Below the pieces are notes generated by a model. That model saw nothing but the letters and a program-made list of their open reading frames with translations, was not told the origin of the DNA and did not search any database. This document shows, in pieces, positions 34,635 through 43,478 of a DNA stretch of 64,000 nt. The position numbers and the translations under genes were made by a program. Position 1 is the first letter of the stretch. Every line of letters starts with the position of its first letter. The stretch comes from Erythrobacter sanguineus (GTDB lineage Bacteria; Pseudomonadota; Alphaproteobacteria; Sphingomonadales; Sphingomonadaceae): positions 124,001-188,000 of the forward strand of contig NZ_FRDF01000005.1 in NCBI RefSeq assembly GCF_900143235.1. The letters are read 5' to 3'.

Positions 34635-35990
34635 TCATCGCGCCACCGGCTCGAACGCGCCGCCGGGAACGGCACTGGAAACCGGCGAGCAATATGGCCC
34701 TGCACAGGCCGCTACGCCGAAAATCCAGTCATCGCCTCGGATGCCCGGGAAGTCTTTTCCGGTTATTACAACATGGGGATCGGGGCTTTCCAGCCGTTCA
34801 GCAGGATTTTCCCCCCATGAGGATTGATCAGTCGGACGCTTCCACGCCTCGAAGGCCGTTGCGCCATTACTGGGCGTCCAACGCAGCTCCGTATAGGTCT
34901 TCACCGCAGCATCCACCGTCACCTTGGGCGGCATCGGCGCGCGGGCGAGTGCATCGAGGGCGCGCACGTTGAGCTTGGTCACCCCGGCGAGATAGGCAAA
35001 GTCCATCTCGTCGATGGTGTCGCCATAGAACACCCCGTCCTCGGTGCGCAGGTCCTGATGCTGGTGATCGTAATCCTCGACCCCCACGGAGAACCGGATC
35101 GCGGGGTAGCCCTTCTGCAGGAACGGCACCTGATCGCCGCCCCGCCCCATGCGGTCGGTGCGCCAGATCTGGCGAACCTGCATTTCGTCTGCGTGCTGGC
35201 CTGCCAGCCCTGCCACCCAGCGCGACAAGTTGCGCGAAGGGGTGTCATTCTCGCCGCCAAAGCGGGTTTGCGCGGCGCGCAGCCGGTCGGTGAGGTCAGC
35301 ACGCGGGCCTTCGGAGAAGACGCGCACCACCTTGGGCTCGCAATATCCGTCCTTGCCGCAGGAATTGCCGACGATGTCGTTGTTGAGCACCGCCTTGACG
35401 GTAAATCCCTGCGCCTCTGCCCAGTCTGCGAGGATGCGCCCGCCGTGGAGCCCCTGTTCCTCGCCCGACAGCAGCGCGTAGATAATGGTGGAGGGGTATG
35501 TCTCGCCCGACAGCGCCCGCGCCGCTTCGATCACCAATGCGGTGCCCGACCCATCGTCGTTCGCCCCCGGTGCGTCGCTGGTGAAATCCAGCGCGCCGGA
35601 CACGCGGCTGTCGATATGGCCCTGCACGATCACGACTTCATTGGGCCGCTCGGTGCCACGCTGGATGGCGACGGCGTTGCGCACCAATGTTGGCGTGGGG
35701 ATTCGCGGGGCGGCGGTGATGGTGTCGCTGACGGGCAGCACTTCAAGGCAATCGCCGCACTTCGCGCCAATGCGTTTGAACTCCGCCAGCCCCCAATCCA
35801 CCGCCGCGCCGATGCCGCGCTCGGGATCGGTCTGCGATGACAGCGTGTGGCGCGTGCCGAAGCTCACCAGCTTTTCGACATCGCCGCGCAGGCGCTCTGC
35901 AGAAACGCTGTCGGCGGGGTGCGTTTGCGCTCCGAGCGGGGCGGCGAGGAAAGCGGCGAGCAGAAGGGCGCGTTTGATCATGCGCACCAT
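34635..35990 (-). CDS. exported M28 family zinc aminopeptidase
   Basis: A 451-aa peptidase with a signal peptide (MIKRALLLAAFLAAPLGAQ), so periplasmic or secreted. The co-catalytic zinc site of family M28 is recognisable: VIVQGHIDSR (His), PGANDDGSG (bridging Asp), LSGEEQGLHG (catalytic Glu and ligand Glu), LNNDIVGN (Asp) and DYDHQHQDLRTEDG (His). A C-terminal beta-rich domain (ELRWTPSNGATAFEAWKRP) follows. The start has GGGAAGGGCAG upstream. Likely degrades peptides as nutrients. Confidence 0.9.
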   Translation of the reverse strand: MVRMIKRALLLAAFLAAPLGAQTHPADSVSAERLRGDVEKLVSFGTRHTLSSQTDPERGIGAAVDWGLAEFKRIGAKCGDCLEVLPVSDTITAAPRIPTPTLVRNAVAIQRGTERPNEVVIVQGHIDSRVSGALDFTSDAPGANDDGSGTALVIEAARALSGETYPSTIIYALLSGEEQGLHGGRILADWAEAQGFTVKAVLNNDIVGNSCGKDGYCEPKVVRVFSEGPRADLTDRLRAAQTRFGGENDTPSRNLSRWVAGLAGQHADEMQVRQIWRTDRMGRGGDQVPFLQKGYPAIRFSVGVEDYDHQHQDLRTEDGVFYGDTIDEMDFAYLAGVTKLNVRALDALARAPMPPKVTVDAAVKTYTELRWTPSNGATAFEAWKRPTDQSSWGENPAERLESPDPHVVITGKDFPGIRGDDWIFGVAACAGPYCSPVSSAVPGGAFEPVAR

Positions 35991-36032
35991 CTGCCCTTCC
36001 CGCCGCGTGGGCGCAAGCCCGGGGGCCTCGTC

Positions 36033-37598
36033 TCAATAGGCGCGGGCGATCAGGATGCGTTCGGCCGCAGGCTCCCCGGTGAAGATACAGGTGCCGGTTG
36101 CCGGTTCACCGCCGCGCGGCACGTTGCGGATGGTGAGTTTCAGCGCCTTGAGTTTCTCGACCACGGCATCAAGCGCCGCGCCGGTGGGCTTCGACCATTC
36201 GACCTCGACCCAGCCCGGATACTTGCCGCCGTTTTCGAAATTTGCCACGACCGCTGCCCAATCGGTCACGCCGCGGGTGATATTGGCATCGCGGCGATTG
36301 CGCGCTTCATCGAACAGGCTTTGCTGGATCGCTTCGAGCAGCGCCCCGGCTTCTGCCGTAAAATCGGCATGGGCGGGATAGGTAAAGGCGGGCTTGCCGT
36401 TATCGGCGTTCCACAGCGCGTCGCGGCGCAGCACGGCCAGCTTGCCTTCTGCCATGTCACGCGGGCCGACTTCGACGATGACAGGCGCGCCCTTGCGCAC
36501 CCAGTCCCAGCGTTTCGCCGCCGCCTTGCCGGGTTTGGTATCGAGCAGCACGCGCACCTTTTCCCCAAGCGCGGTCTGCGCCGTCAGCGCCGCGCGCACG
36601 GCTTCGCAATAGGCCAGCAGCGCGGCATCCTCGGGCGCTTCACGCAGCATCGGGATGATGACGATCTGTTGCGGCGCGATGGCGGGAGGCACGCGCAATC
36701 CGTCATCATCGCCGTGGGTCATGATCACCCCTCCGATCAGCCGCGTTGAGGTGCCCCAGCTGGTGGTGTGGCAATATTGCTGGGCACCCTCGCGATCCTG
36801 ATACTGGATGCCGGCAGCATGCGCGAAATTGGTGCCGAGATAATGGCTGGTGCCCGCCTGCAGCGCCTTGCCGTCCTGCATCATCGCCTCGATCGACCAT
36901 GTCTCGACCGCGCCGGGGAAACGTTCGTTCTCGGGTTTTTCTCCGGCAATCACCGGCACGGCGAGGTCTTCTTCAACGCAGGCGCGGTACATTTCCAGCG
37001 CGCGGTGGGTTTCCGCAATCGCCTGATCGCGGTTCTCATGCGCGGTGTGGCCTTCCTGCCAGAGGAATTCGCTGGTGCGCAGGAACATACGGGTGCGCAT
37101 TTCCCAGCGCACCACATTGGCCCACTGGTTGGTCAGCAGCGGCAGATCGCGCCACGACTGCACCCAGCGCGCCATCGCATCACCGATGATGGTTTCGGAC
37201 GTCGGGCGCACCACCAGCGGTTCTTCCAGCTTGGCGGCGGGATCAGGGATCAGCCCGCCCTTGCCATCGGAAATCAGCCGATGGTGGGTGACGACCGCCA
37301 TTTCCTTGGCGAAGCCTTCAACGTGCTCCGCCTCACGCGTGAAATTGGCGAGCGGGATGAACAGCGGGAAATAGCAGTTCTGTACTCCTGCCGCCTTGAT
37401 CCGGTCATCCATCAAGCGCTGGATGCGTTCCCAGATGCCGTAGCCCCACGGCTTTATCACCATGCAGCCGCGCACACCTGATTCTTCTGCGAGATCGGCG
37501 GCGTTGATGACTTCCTGATACCACTTGGCGAAATCATCGGAGCGCTTCACCGAGAGGGCGTGGCGGATCTGGGACACGAAAACAGCTTCCTCAATCAT
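36033..37598 (-). CDS. proS: prolyl-tRNA synthetase, archaeal/eukaryal type
   Basis: A class II synthetase of 521 aa. The N-terminal sequence (KWYQEVINAADLAEESGVRG) and motifs belong to the archaeal/eukaryal-type ProRS (ProS type 3), not to the bacterial type with its inserted editing domain. Motif 2/3 regions VVRPTSETIIGDAMARW and VRWEMRTRMFLRTSEFLWQEG are intact. The C-terminal extension ends in Ala-Tyr, as in this type where the terminal Tyr reaches the active site, but the Cys cluster for zinc is reduced to one Cys. It lies 42 nt downstream of phaR on the same strand. Confidence 0.94.
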   Translation of the reverse strand: MIEEAVFVSQIRHALSVKRSDDFAKWYQEVINAADLAEESGVRGCMVIKPWGYGIWERIQRLMDDRIKAAGVQNCYFPLFIPLANFTREAEHVEGFAKEMAVVTHHRLISDGKGGLIPDPAAKLEEPLVVRPTSETIIGDAMARWVQSWRDLPLLTNQWANVVRWEMRTRMFLRTSEFLWQEGHTAHENRDQAIAETHRALEMYRACVEEDLAVPVIAGEKPENERFPGAVETWSIEAMMQDGKALQAGTSHYLGTNFAHAAGIQYQDREGAQQYCHTTSWGTSTRLIGGVIMTHGDDDGLRVPPAIAPQQIVIIPMLREAPEDAALLAYCEAVRAALTAQTALGEKVRVLLDTKPGKAAAKRWDWVRKGAPVIVEVGPRDMAEGKLAVLRRDALWNADNGKPAFTYPAHADFTAEAGALLEAIQQSLFDEARNRRDANITRGVTDWAAVVANFENGGKYPGWVEVEWSKPTGAALDAVVEKLKALKLTIRNVPRGGEPATGTCIFTGEPAAERILIARAY

Positions 37599-37640
37599 TG
37601 CATGGGCGCGCGGACAAACCGCAGGCGCGCCCCGATTGCG

Positions 37641-38216
37641 CTATTTGCTCAAGTCGTCCAGCTTCTTTTGCATCGCGGCCATCTGTTCGCGCAACAAGGC
37701 GATCTCGTCCCTCGCCTCGGTCACGGGGGCTGCGGGCTTATCCTTGCCCTTGGTCACGCCGGGCATGAAGGCATCGGCGGCAGCGCGCATCATTGCCATG
37801 TTGGTTTCATGGATCGCGGCAAAGGGATTCGCGCTGATCCCCTTTTCAAAGGCGTCGCGGATCTTTGACTGGTTGTCGCGGAAATTGGCCATGCTGGCTT
37901 CAAGGTATGATGGCATCAATGCCTGCATCGAATTGCCATACATGCCGATTAGCTGGCGCAGAAAGCTCACCGGCAGCATTTTCCCGCCATTGGCCTCTTC
38001 GTCCATGATGATCTGGGTCAGGATCGAATGGGTGATGTCATCGCCGGTCTTGGCGTCAAGCACCTGAAATTCGACATTCTCGCGCACCATCCGGGCCAGG
38101 TCTTCCAGCGTGATGTAGCTCGATGACGCGGTGTTATAGAGCCGCCGGTTGGCGTATTTCTTGATGATCACCTCATCGCGCGCTTCACCTGATGCCGCTT
38201 TCGACCTGCTGACCAT
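37641..38216 (-). CDS. phaR: polyhydroxyalkanoate synthesis repressor PhaR
   Basis: A 191-aa DNA- and PHA-binding regulator. The N-terminal PHB/PHA accumulation regulator domain (VIIKKYANRRLYNTASSSYI) and the following granule-associated domain (LPVSFLRQLIGMYGNSMQAL) are diagnostic; the C-terminus is a coiled coil (EIALLREQMAAMQKKLDDL). The start has CAGGAAAC 7 nt upstream; the longer in-frame N-terminus is rejected. No phaC or phasin genes are adjacent, so it acts in trans. Confidence 0.93.
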   Translation of the reverse strand: MVSRSKAASGEARDEVIIKKYANRRLYNTASSSYITLEDLARMVRENVEFQVLDAKTGDDITHSILTQIIMDEEANGGKMLPVSFLRQLIGMYGNSMQALMPSYLEASMANFRDNQSKIRDAFEKGISANPFAAIHETNMAMMRAAADAFMPGVTKGKDKPAAPVTEARDEIALLREQMAAMQKKLDDLSK

Positions 38217-38294
38217 GTTGGTTTCCTGTAAGTTGACCCTGCAACGCCTTAGCACCTGCACAAGCTGCAGCGCAATATCGCGCCCACGATTGCT

Positions 38295-39356
38295 TTATCC
38301 TCGGCGCAGGCGCTGCCCGAGGGTCGTCAGCAATTCATATTGCGACAGAATATTTTGCTGCGCACAATCAGTAATGTCCGTGGAACCAATATCCCAGGGC
38401 ACCCCAAGCCAGTCTCCGGCGGCAAGTTCCGGCGCGGAGGCAAGATCGACCACCACCATGTCCATCGACACCTTGCCGAGGATCGGCAGCCGGCGCCCGC
38501 AATGGTGCAAGGCGTTGCCGGGCCCGCGCAGGCGCAGGAAGCCGTCGGCATAGCCGATCGAGACCGTGCCGACCCGCATCGCGCGATCGGCGGTGAAGCC
38601 CGCGTTGTAGCCCACGCTCTCGCCCGCTGTAATGCTGCGGCACTGGAGCAGCGCGGCCTCGACCGCGATGACCGGGCGGATCAGCCCGGCAAGTTCTGCC
38701 CGCGGCACGCCGCCATACAGCGCAAGGCCGGGCCGGGTAAGATCGAAGGCGTAATCACGGCCAAGCGCGATCCCTGCGCTATTGGCAAGGCTGGCGCGGC
38801 GATGGGCAATCTTGGCCGTGACCGCGACAAAGGCCCTGCGCTGGCGATCATTCATCGGACTGTCCTCGTCCGCGCTGGCGAGGTGGCTCATCAGGATGTC
38901 GACATCAAGCGCGGCGATGCGCGGATCGCTGGCCTCTGCCGGGGCAATGCCCAGCCGGTTGATGCCGGTATCGATCATCAGGTGGCACGCCCCGCCGCCC
39001 GATGCATTCCACAGCGCGGCCTGCTGCAACGAATTGATCACCGGCACGGCGCCGATGGCGCGGGCATAGGCGCAATCAGCATCGGTCAATGGGCCATGCA
39101 GCACCGCGATCTGCGCTGGCGGAACATGCCGCGCCACCGCCGCGACTTCGCACCAGTGGGCTACGAAAAAAGCCTCGCAACCCGCATCGCGAAGCACCGG
39201 CACGCAGGTATCGACACCCAATCCATAGCAATCCGCCTTCACCGCCGCGCCCGCCCTGCCCGCAGCCGGTAGGCTGTCCAGCGCGTGCCAGTTGGCAGCA
39301 AGTGCTTGCGCGTCGACCGTCAGCCGCAAGCTGGGCGACGGCATGACGTCAGTCAT
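38295..39356 (-). CDS. alr: alanine racemase
   Basis: A 353-aa PLP enzyme making D-alanine for peptidoglycan. PLP-Lys40 lies in AAVKADCYGLG, and the catalytic Tyr region is GYNAGFTADRAMRVGTVSIGYADG. The start MTDVMPSPS overlaps the stop of the MFS gene by 8 nt (ATGACTGA), indicating translational coupling; upstream codons in frame (from 39419) are rejected for that reason. Confidence 0.94.
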   Translation of the reverse strand: MTDVMPSPSLRLTVDAQALAANWHALDSLPAAGRAGAAVKADCYGLGVDTCVPVLRDAGCEAFFVAHWCEVAAVARHVPPAQIAVLHGPLTDADCAYARAIGAVPVINSLQQAALWNASGGGACHLMIDTGINRLGIAPAEASDPRIAALDVDILMSHLASADEDSPMNDRQRRAFVAVTAKIAHRRASLANSAGIALGRDYAFDLTRPGLALYGGVPRAELAGLIRPVIAVEAALLQCRSITAGESVGYNAGFTADRAMRVGTVSIGYADGFLRLRGPGNALHHCGRRLPILGKVSMDMVVVDLASAPELAAGDWLGVPWDIGSTDITDCAQQNILSQYELLTTLGQRLRRG

Positions 39357-40980
39357 CGGCAAAGTCTTTCGGCGGCCCTCCGGGAATGCCCCACCAAGCC
39401 ACCACCAGCCCGAAAGCAACCACGGCCCATGTGTACCACAGGCCCGAATAGATATCCCCGGTGCTGGCCACGATCACCCCGGCAATCAACGGCAGGAACC
39501 CGCCGAGATAGCCCGCGCCGATATGATAGGGGATCGACATCGAGGAATAGCGGATGCGCGGCGGGAACATTTCCGACAACAGGGCCGCAACCGAACCATA
39601 GGTCAACGCCGAAAGCATCCCCAGCGCCAGCAGGATGCCGACAATGCCGATGATGTTGGCCATATCCGGCTGCTGTTTGGAAAAATCGAAGCCATATTGC
39701 CCCAGCGCGGCATGAATGCCCGCACGCCGCGCGGCGCTGTCGCTGAACCATGCCGGATCAATCGCAACTGGCTGTCCGCCCGCCATCAGCGCCAGCCTGT
39801 CGCCCTGCGTCAGCGTATAAGGCACGCCCGACGCAGTCAGCGTTTCCAGCACCTTGCCGCAATCGGTCTGCTCGCGCTTGAACAGTTCGGCAAAGGGATC
39901 GGTCACGCATTCCGGGCCGCTGATGGTTATCGGCGTTTGTTCAGCCGCTTTCGCAAGCCCCGGATTGGCCAGACTGCCCATCATCCAGAACAGCGGGAAC
40001 AGCAATGCCAGCGTCAGCGCTGCGCCAATGATGATCGGCTTCTTGCGCCCCACCCTGTCAGACCATTTGCCAACGATCAGATAGAAGCTCATCGCGATGA
40101 TGCCGGAAATCAGCAGGACAATCTCGACCGTCTGATCATCGACATGCATCGGCCCGCGCAGGAAGCTCATCCCCGAAAAGAACGCAGTGTACCAGATTGT
40201 CGTCAGGATGCCGGTAACCCCGAACAGCGCGACGAAGATGCGCTTGCCATTGCCGGGATAGGTAAAGCTTTCAATGAAGGGATTGCCCGATGTCTCACCC
40301 GCTTCCTTCATCGCCTGGAACACCGGGCTTTCCGACAGTTTCAACCGCATCCACAGCGAAATGATCAGCAGCACGATCGACAGCAGGAACGGCACGCGCC
40401 AGCCCCACGCGGCAAATGCGTCTGCCGGGATCAGGAAACGGCAGGCCAGCACCACGATGATCGACAGCACAAACCCGCCCGCGACGCTGGCCTGAATGAA
40501 GCTGGTGTAGAAGCCGCGCTTTTCCGGAGGGGCGTGTTCCGCAACATAAATCGCCGCCCCGCCATATTCGCCGCCCAGTGCAAGGCCCTGTATCACCCGC
40601 AGCAATATGACGATCACCGGCGCGGCCATGCCGATCGTGTCGACGGTGGGGATCAGGCCCACCCCGGCGGTGGCAATGCCCATCAGCGTTACCGTGACAA
40701 GAAAGGTATACTTGCGCCCCAGCCTGTCGCCCAAAAAGCCGAACAGGATCGCTCCCAGCGGCCGGAACGCGAAGCCTACCGCGAAGGTGGACCACACCAG
40801 CAACAGGCCCAGCGTTTCGTTATCCGTGGCGTAGAACGCATCTTTCAGGATGTAGGCGAGCGTGCCGTAGATGAAGAAATCATACCATTCGAAAATGGTC
40901 CCGGCGCTGGACGCGCCGATGACCAGACGGATTTCATTCTCGCTCGGCTCGCGGTCCGCAAGCGCCTGCGCTTCAGCCAT
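39349..40980 (-). CDS. MFS transporter, metabolite:H+ symporter (MHS) type
   Basis: A 543-aa inner-membrane transporter with about 12 hydrophobic segments. MFS signatures are GFLGDRLGRKYTF between TM2 and TM3 and GKWSDRVGRKKPIIIG in the second half. It is longer than typical MHS members because of a soluble insertion of about 85 residues between transmembrane segments in the C-terminal half (from PECVTDPFAELF to YGFDFSKQQPD). The substrate is likely a carboxylate or osmolyte by family, but not predictable here. Coupled to alr by overlap. Confidence 0.9.
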   Translation of the reverse strand: MAEAQALADREPSENEIRLVIGASSAGTIFEWYDFFIYGTLAYILKDAFYATDNETLGLLLVWSTFAVGFAFRPLGAILFGFLGDRLGRKYTFLVTVTLMGIATAGVGLIPTVDTIGMAAPVIVILLRVIQGLALGGEYGGAAIYVAEHAPPEKRGFYTSFIQASVAGGFVLSIIVVLACRFLIPADAFAAWGWRVPFLLSIVLLIISLWMRLKLSESPVFQAMKEAGETSGNPFIESFTYPGNGKRIFVALFGVTGILTTIWYTAFFSGMSFLRGPMHVDDQTVEIVLLISGIIAMSFYLIVGKWSDRVGRKKPIIIGAALTLALLFPLFWMMGSLANPGLAKAAEQTPITISGPECVTDPFAELFKREQTDCGKVLETLTASGVPYTLTQGDRLALMAGGQPVAIDPAWFSDSAARRAGIHAALGQYGFDFSKQQPDMANIIGIVGILLALGMLSALTYGSVAALLSEMFPPRIRYSSMSIPYHIGAGYLGGFLPLIAGVIVASTGDIYSGLWYTWAVVAFGLVVAWWGIPGGPPKDFADD

Positions 40981-41032
40981 GTTGCTCTATCCCCTTGTGC
41001 GCGGCCGCGCTGGCGGCATCTTCGCCCAACCC

Positions 41033-41473
41033 CTAGCCCGCGTCGGCGCGGCTTGAAAGCGCCTTGGTGGCGGCCTTCCACGGCAACAGCAGGGCACCGT
41101 GCCGGCCGGGATGATCGCGCGCCGGCGCCAGCAGGTTAAGATCGGGCCAGTCAGGCAGTGCGGATGTTCCTGCCAGCCATGCCTCGATCCCACTCAGGGT
41201 CGCGGCGATGGCGCCCGCGTTCCGGTCTGCTGCCCCTTGCGCAAGCAGCGCTGCCGAAGCCTGTCCGATCGCGCAGGCCCTGACCTGCATTCCGATCCGG
41301 GCGATACCCCCATCCCCGGCGATATCCAGCCCCAGCACGATCTCGCTCCCACAGGTGCGCGAACGGGCCTCTGCCCGCAAGGCAAGGCGATCATCGAGCG
41401 GATAGGCCGCCAGTGCCACGGCTTGTGCCAGCAGTTTGGGCGAATAGAGTTTGGGCGGACGCGGCACGGCCAT
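41033..41473 (-). CDS. IscU/NifU-like iron-sulfur cluster scaffold protein
   Basis: A 146-aa protein of the IscU/SufU fold. Cys residues expected to ligate a cluster appear in ARSRTCGSE and VRACAIGQAS. The third Cys seen in true IscU is not present; the corresponding end reads RHGALLLPW. It may therefore be an accessory scaffold. It follows cvpA by 6 nt on the same strand, in a radA-cvpA-iscU-like set frequent in sphingomonads. Confidence 0.85.
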   Translation of the reverse strand: MAVPRPPKLYSPKLLAQAVALAAYPLDDRLALRAEARSRTCGSEIVLGLDIAGDGGIARIGMQVRACAIGQASAALLAQGAADRNAGAIAATLSGIEAWLAGTSALPDWPDLNLLAPARDHPGRHGALLLPWKAATKALSSRADAG

Positions 41474-41479
41474 GGCCTG

Positions 41480-42025
41480 TCAGCCGGCGGCTTTGGCGGC
41501 CGCGGCTTCCTGCTTTTCGGATTCGCGGCGTAGCCGGTCGCGGCGGACGGAAATCATCGGGATCAGCTGGCGCGAGAAGCTGTCGGCGGCAGGATAGGTG
41601 CGGGCCGTGGTAATCCAGGTCGGCCCGCCCTTGTAACCCCACGAATCGTCGAACCCGAGCACCAGCACGGAAAAGGCGAACACCGCAATCAGCGCGCCCT
41701 TAATGGCGCCGAAACCAAAGCCGAGCACGCGATCAATCGGCCCGAGGATCGCGCCTTCGGATGCTTCGCTGAAATTGCCCGCAATGACCTTCATCGCCGC
41801 ATAGGGGATCAGCAGCAGAAGGACGAAGGCAAAGACCGGCGTCACCGCATCGGACCGGTAGAAGTCGCTCAACGCAGGCGTCAGCCGGGGGTGCAGGTAA
41901 TGCACTGCAAAGGCTGCAAATATCCACGCCGCCAGCGACAGGACTTCCTGCACAAGTCCGCGCATGAAGCCGCCGATTGCGGCGATGGTAACGATGATGA
42001 GGATGAGGATGTCGAGCCCGGCCAT
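41480..42025 (-). CDS. cvpA: CvpA family membrane protein
   Basis: A 181-aa inner-membrane protein with four hydrophobic segments and the family motif GFMRGLVQEVLSLAAWIFA at the N-terminus, LGPIDRVLGFGFGAIKGAL in the middle and a charged Glu/Arg-rich C-terminal tail. Related proteins are linked to colicin V production in E. coli and to envelope stress tolerance. It starts 12 nt after the radA stop. Confidence 0.92.
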   Translation of the reverse strand: MAGLDILILIIVTIAAIGGFMRGLVQEVLSLAAWIFAAFAVHYLHPRLTPALSDFYRSDAVTPVFAFVLLLLIPYAAMKVIAGNFSEASEGAILGPIDRVLGFGFGAIKGALIAVFAFSVLVLGFDDSWGYKGGPTWITTARTYPAADSFSRQLIPMISVRRDRLRRESEKQEAAAAKAAG

Positions 42026-42037
42026 AAGGTCGAGGGT

Positions 42038-43405
42038 CTATGCGCTGCCCATCACCTGGTCAACGAGGTTCGCAAGCGCGGCAAGCCCGCGATATCCGTT
42101 TCCGGAATCGCCGCCCGCTCCGCCGGTCGGGCCATATGAACGGGTAAAGCCGAGCTTGGCCGCCTCGCGCAGGCGCAGCGGGGCATGCGCAACCGGGCGA
42201 ATCTCGCCCGCCAGCGACACCTCGCCAAACCACGCCGCCTTGTCGGGCAGCGGTTTGTCCGCCAGCGCCGATACCAGCGCGGCGGCCACCGCCAGATCGG
42301 CTGCCGGATCGGTCAGCCGGTAACCGCCTGCAATGTTGAGATAGACCTCGGCCGAGGAGAAATTGAGCCCGCAGCGCGATTCGAGCACCGCCAGCAGCAT
42401 GGCGAGCCGGCCATTGTCCCAGCCCACCACCGCGCGGCGCGGGGTCGCGCCCGATTGCAGCCGCACGATCAGCGCCTGAATTTCGACCAGCACCGGCCGC
42501 GTGCCTTCCAGCGCGGGGAACACCGCGCTGCCCGCCAGCGGTGTCTCGCGCCCCGACAGGAACAGCAAGGAGGGATTGGCAACCTCCTCCAACCCTTCAG
42601 CCGCCATCGCGAACACGCCGATTTCATCGACCGCGCCAAACCGGTTCTTGAGCGCGCGCAGGATGCGGTACTGGTGGCTGCGCTCGCCCTCGAAACTCAT
42701 GACCACATCGACCATGTGTTCCAGCACGCGCGGCCCGGCAATGCTGCCATCCTTGGTGACATGGCCCACCAGCACCACCGCGCAGCCGGTTTCCTTGGCG
42801 TAACGGATCAGTTCCAGCGCGCAGCCGCGCACCTGCGAAACCGTGCCGGGCGCACCTTCGATCGTGTCGGAATGCATTGTCTGGATCGAATCGATCACCA
42901 GCAGCGCAGGCGGCGTTCCCTGCCCCAGCGTTGTCAGGATATCGCGCACCGAAGTTTCCGAAGCGAGCCGGATCGGCGCATCGGCCACCCCCATGCGGGC
43001 GGCGCGCAGCCGCACCTGCCCGGCGGCCTCTTCTCCGCTGACATAGACCACATCATTGCCGCCGCGCGCGATGGTCGCTGCGGTCTGGAGCAGCAGGGTC
43101 GATTTGCCGATCCCCGGATCACCACCCATCAGCACCGCCGAACCCGGCACCAGCCCGCCGCCCAGCGCGCGGTCAAACTCAGCAAGCCCGGTCGACTTCC
43201 TGACCGGCAGCTGCGTGGGAGCATTGAGCGGCTCGAAAGCGACTGCACGCCCCCCGCGCGACAGATCATGCTTTTGCGAGAACACCGTCGCCGGTACATC
43301 CTCGACCAGCGTGTTCCACTCACCACAATCGGCGCATTGCCCCTGCCAGCGCGGTGATACCGAACCACAGGCCTGACACACATAACGGCGTTTCGTCTTT
43401 GCCAT
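42038..43405 (-). CDS. radA: DNA repair protein RadA (Sms)
   Basis: A 455-aa RecA-like helicase acting in recombination branch migration. It has an N-terminal C4 zinc finger (CQACG...CADCGEW), Walker A GGDPGIGKSTLLLQ, the diagnostic KNRFG motif (LKNRFGAVDE) and a C-terminal Lon-protease-like domain (NIAGGYRLTDPAADLAVAAAL). It is divergent from the patatin gene, with a 73-nt intergenic region. Confidence 0.96.
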   Translation of the reverse strand: MAKTKRRYVCQACGSVSPRWQGQCADCGEWNTLVEDVPATVFSQKHDLSRGGRAVAFEPLNAPTQLPVRKSTGLAEFDRALGGGLVPGSAVLMGGDPGIGKSTLLLQTAATIARGGNDVVYVSGEEAAGQVRLRAARMGVADAPIRLASETSVRDILTTLGQGTPPALLVIDSIQTMHSDTIEGAPGTVSQVRGCALELIRYAKETGCAVVLVGHVTKDGSIAGPRVLEHMVDVVMSFEGERSHQYRILRALKNRFGAVDEIGVFAMAAEGLEEVANPSLLFLSGRETPLAGSAVFPALEGTRPVLVEIQALIVRLQSGATPRRAVVGWDNGRLAMLLAVLESRCGLNFSSAEVYLNIAGGYRLTDPAADLAVAAALVSALADKPLPDKAAWFGEVSLAGEIRPVAHAPLRLREAAKLGFTRSYGPTGGAGGDSGNGYRGLAALANLVDQVMGSA

Positions 43406-43478
43406 GCAATGCGCCCATAATAGGAACAGAATTAGAACGCAATTGCATTGCCGCGATCATCCACGCTAGGAACGCACC

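Noticed and set aside
39292..41139. Long open frame (615 codons) on the plus strand opposite the MFS gene
   Set aside because: It is the antisense shadow of a 12-TM transporter in GC-rich DNA; the translation is rich in Arg/His/Gln without domains or a signal.
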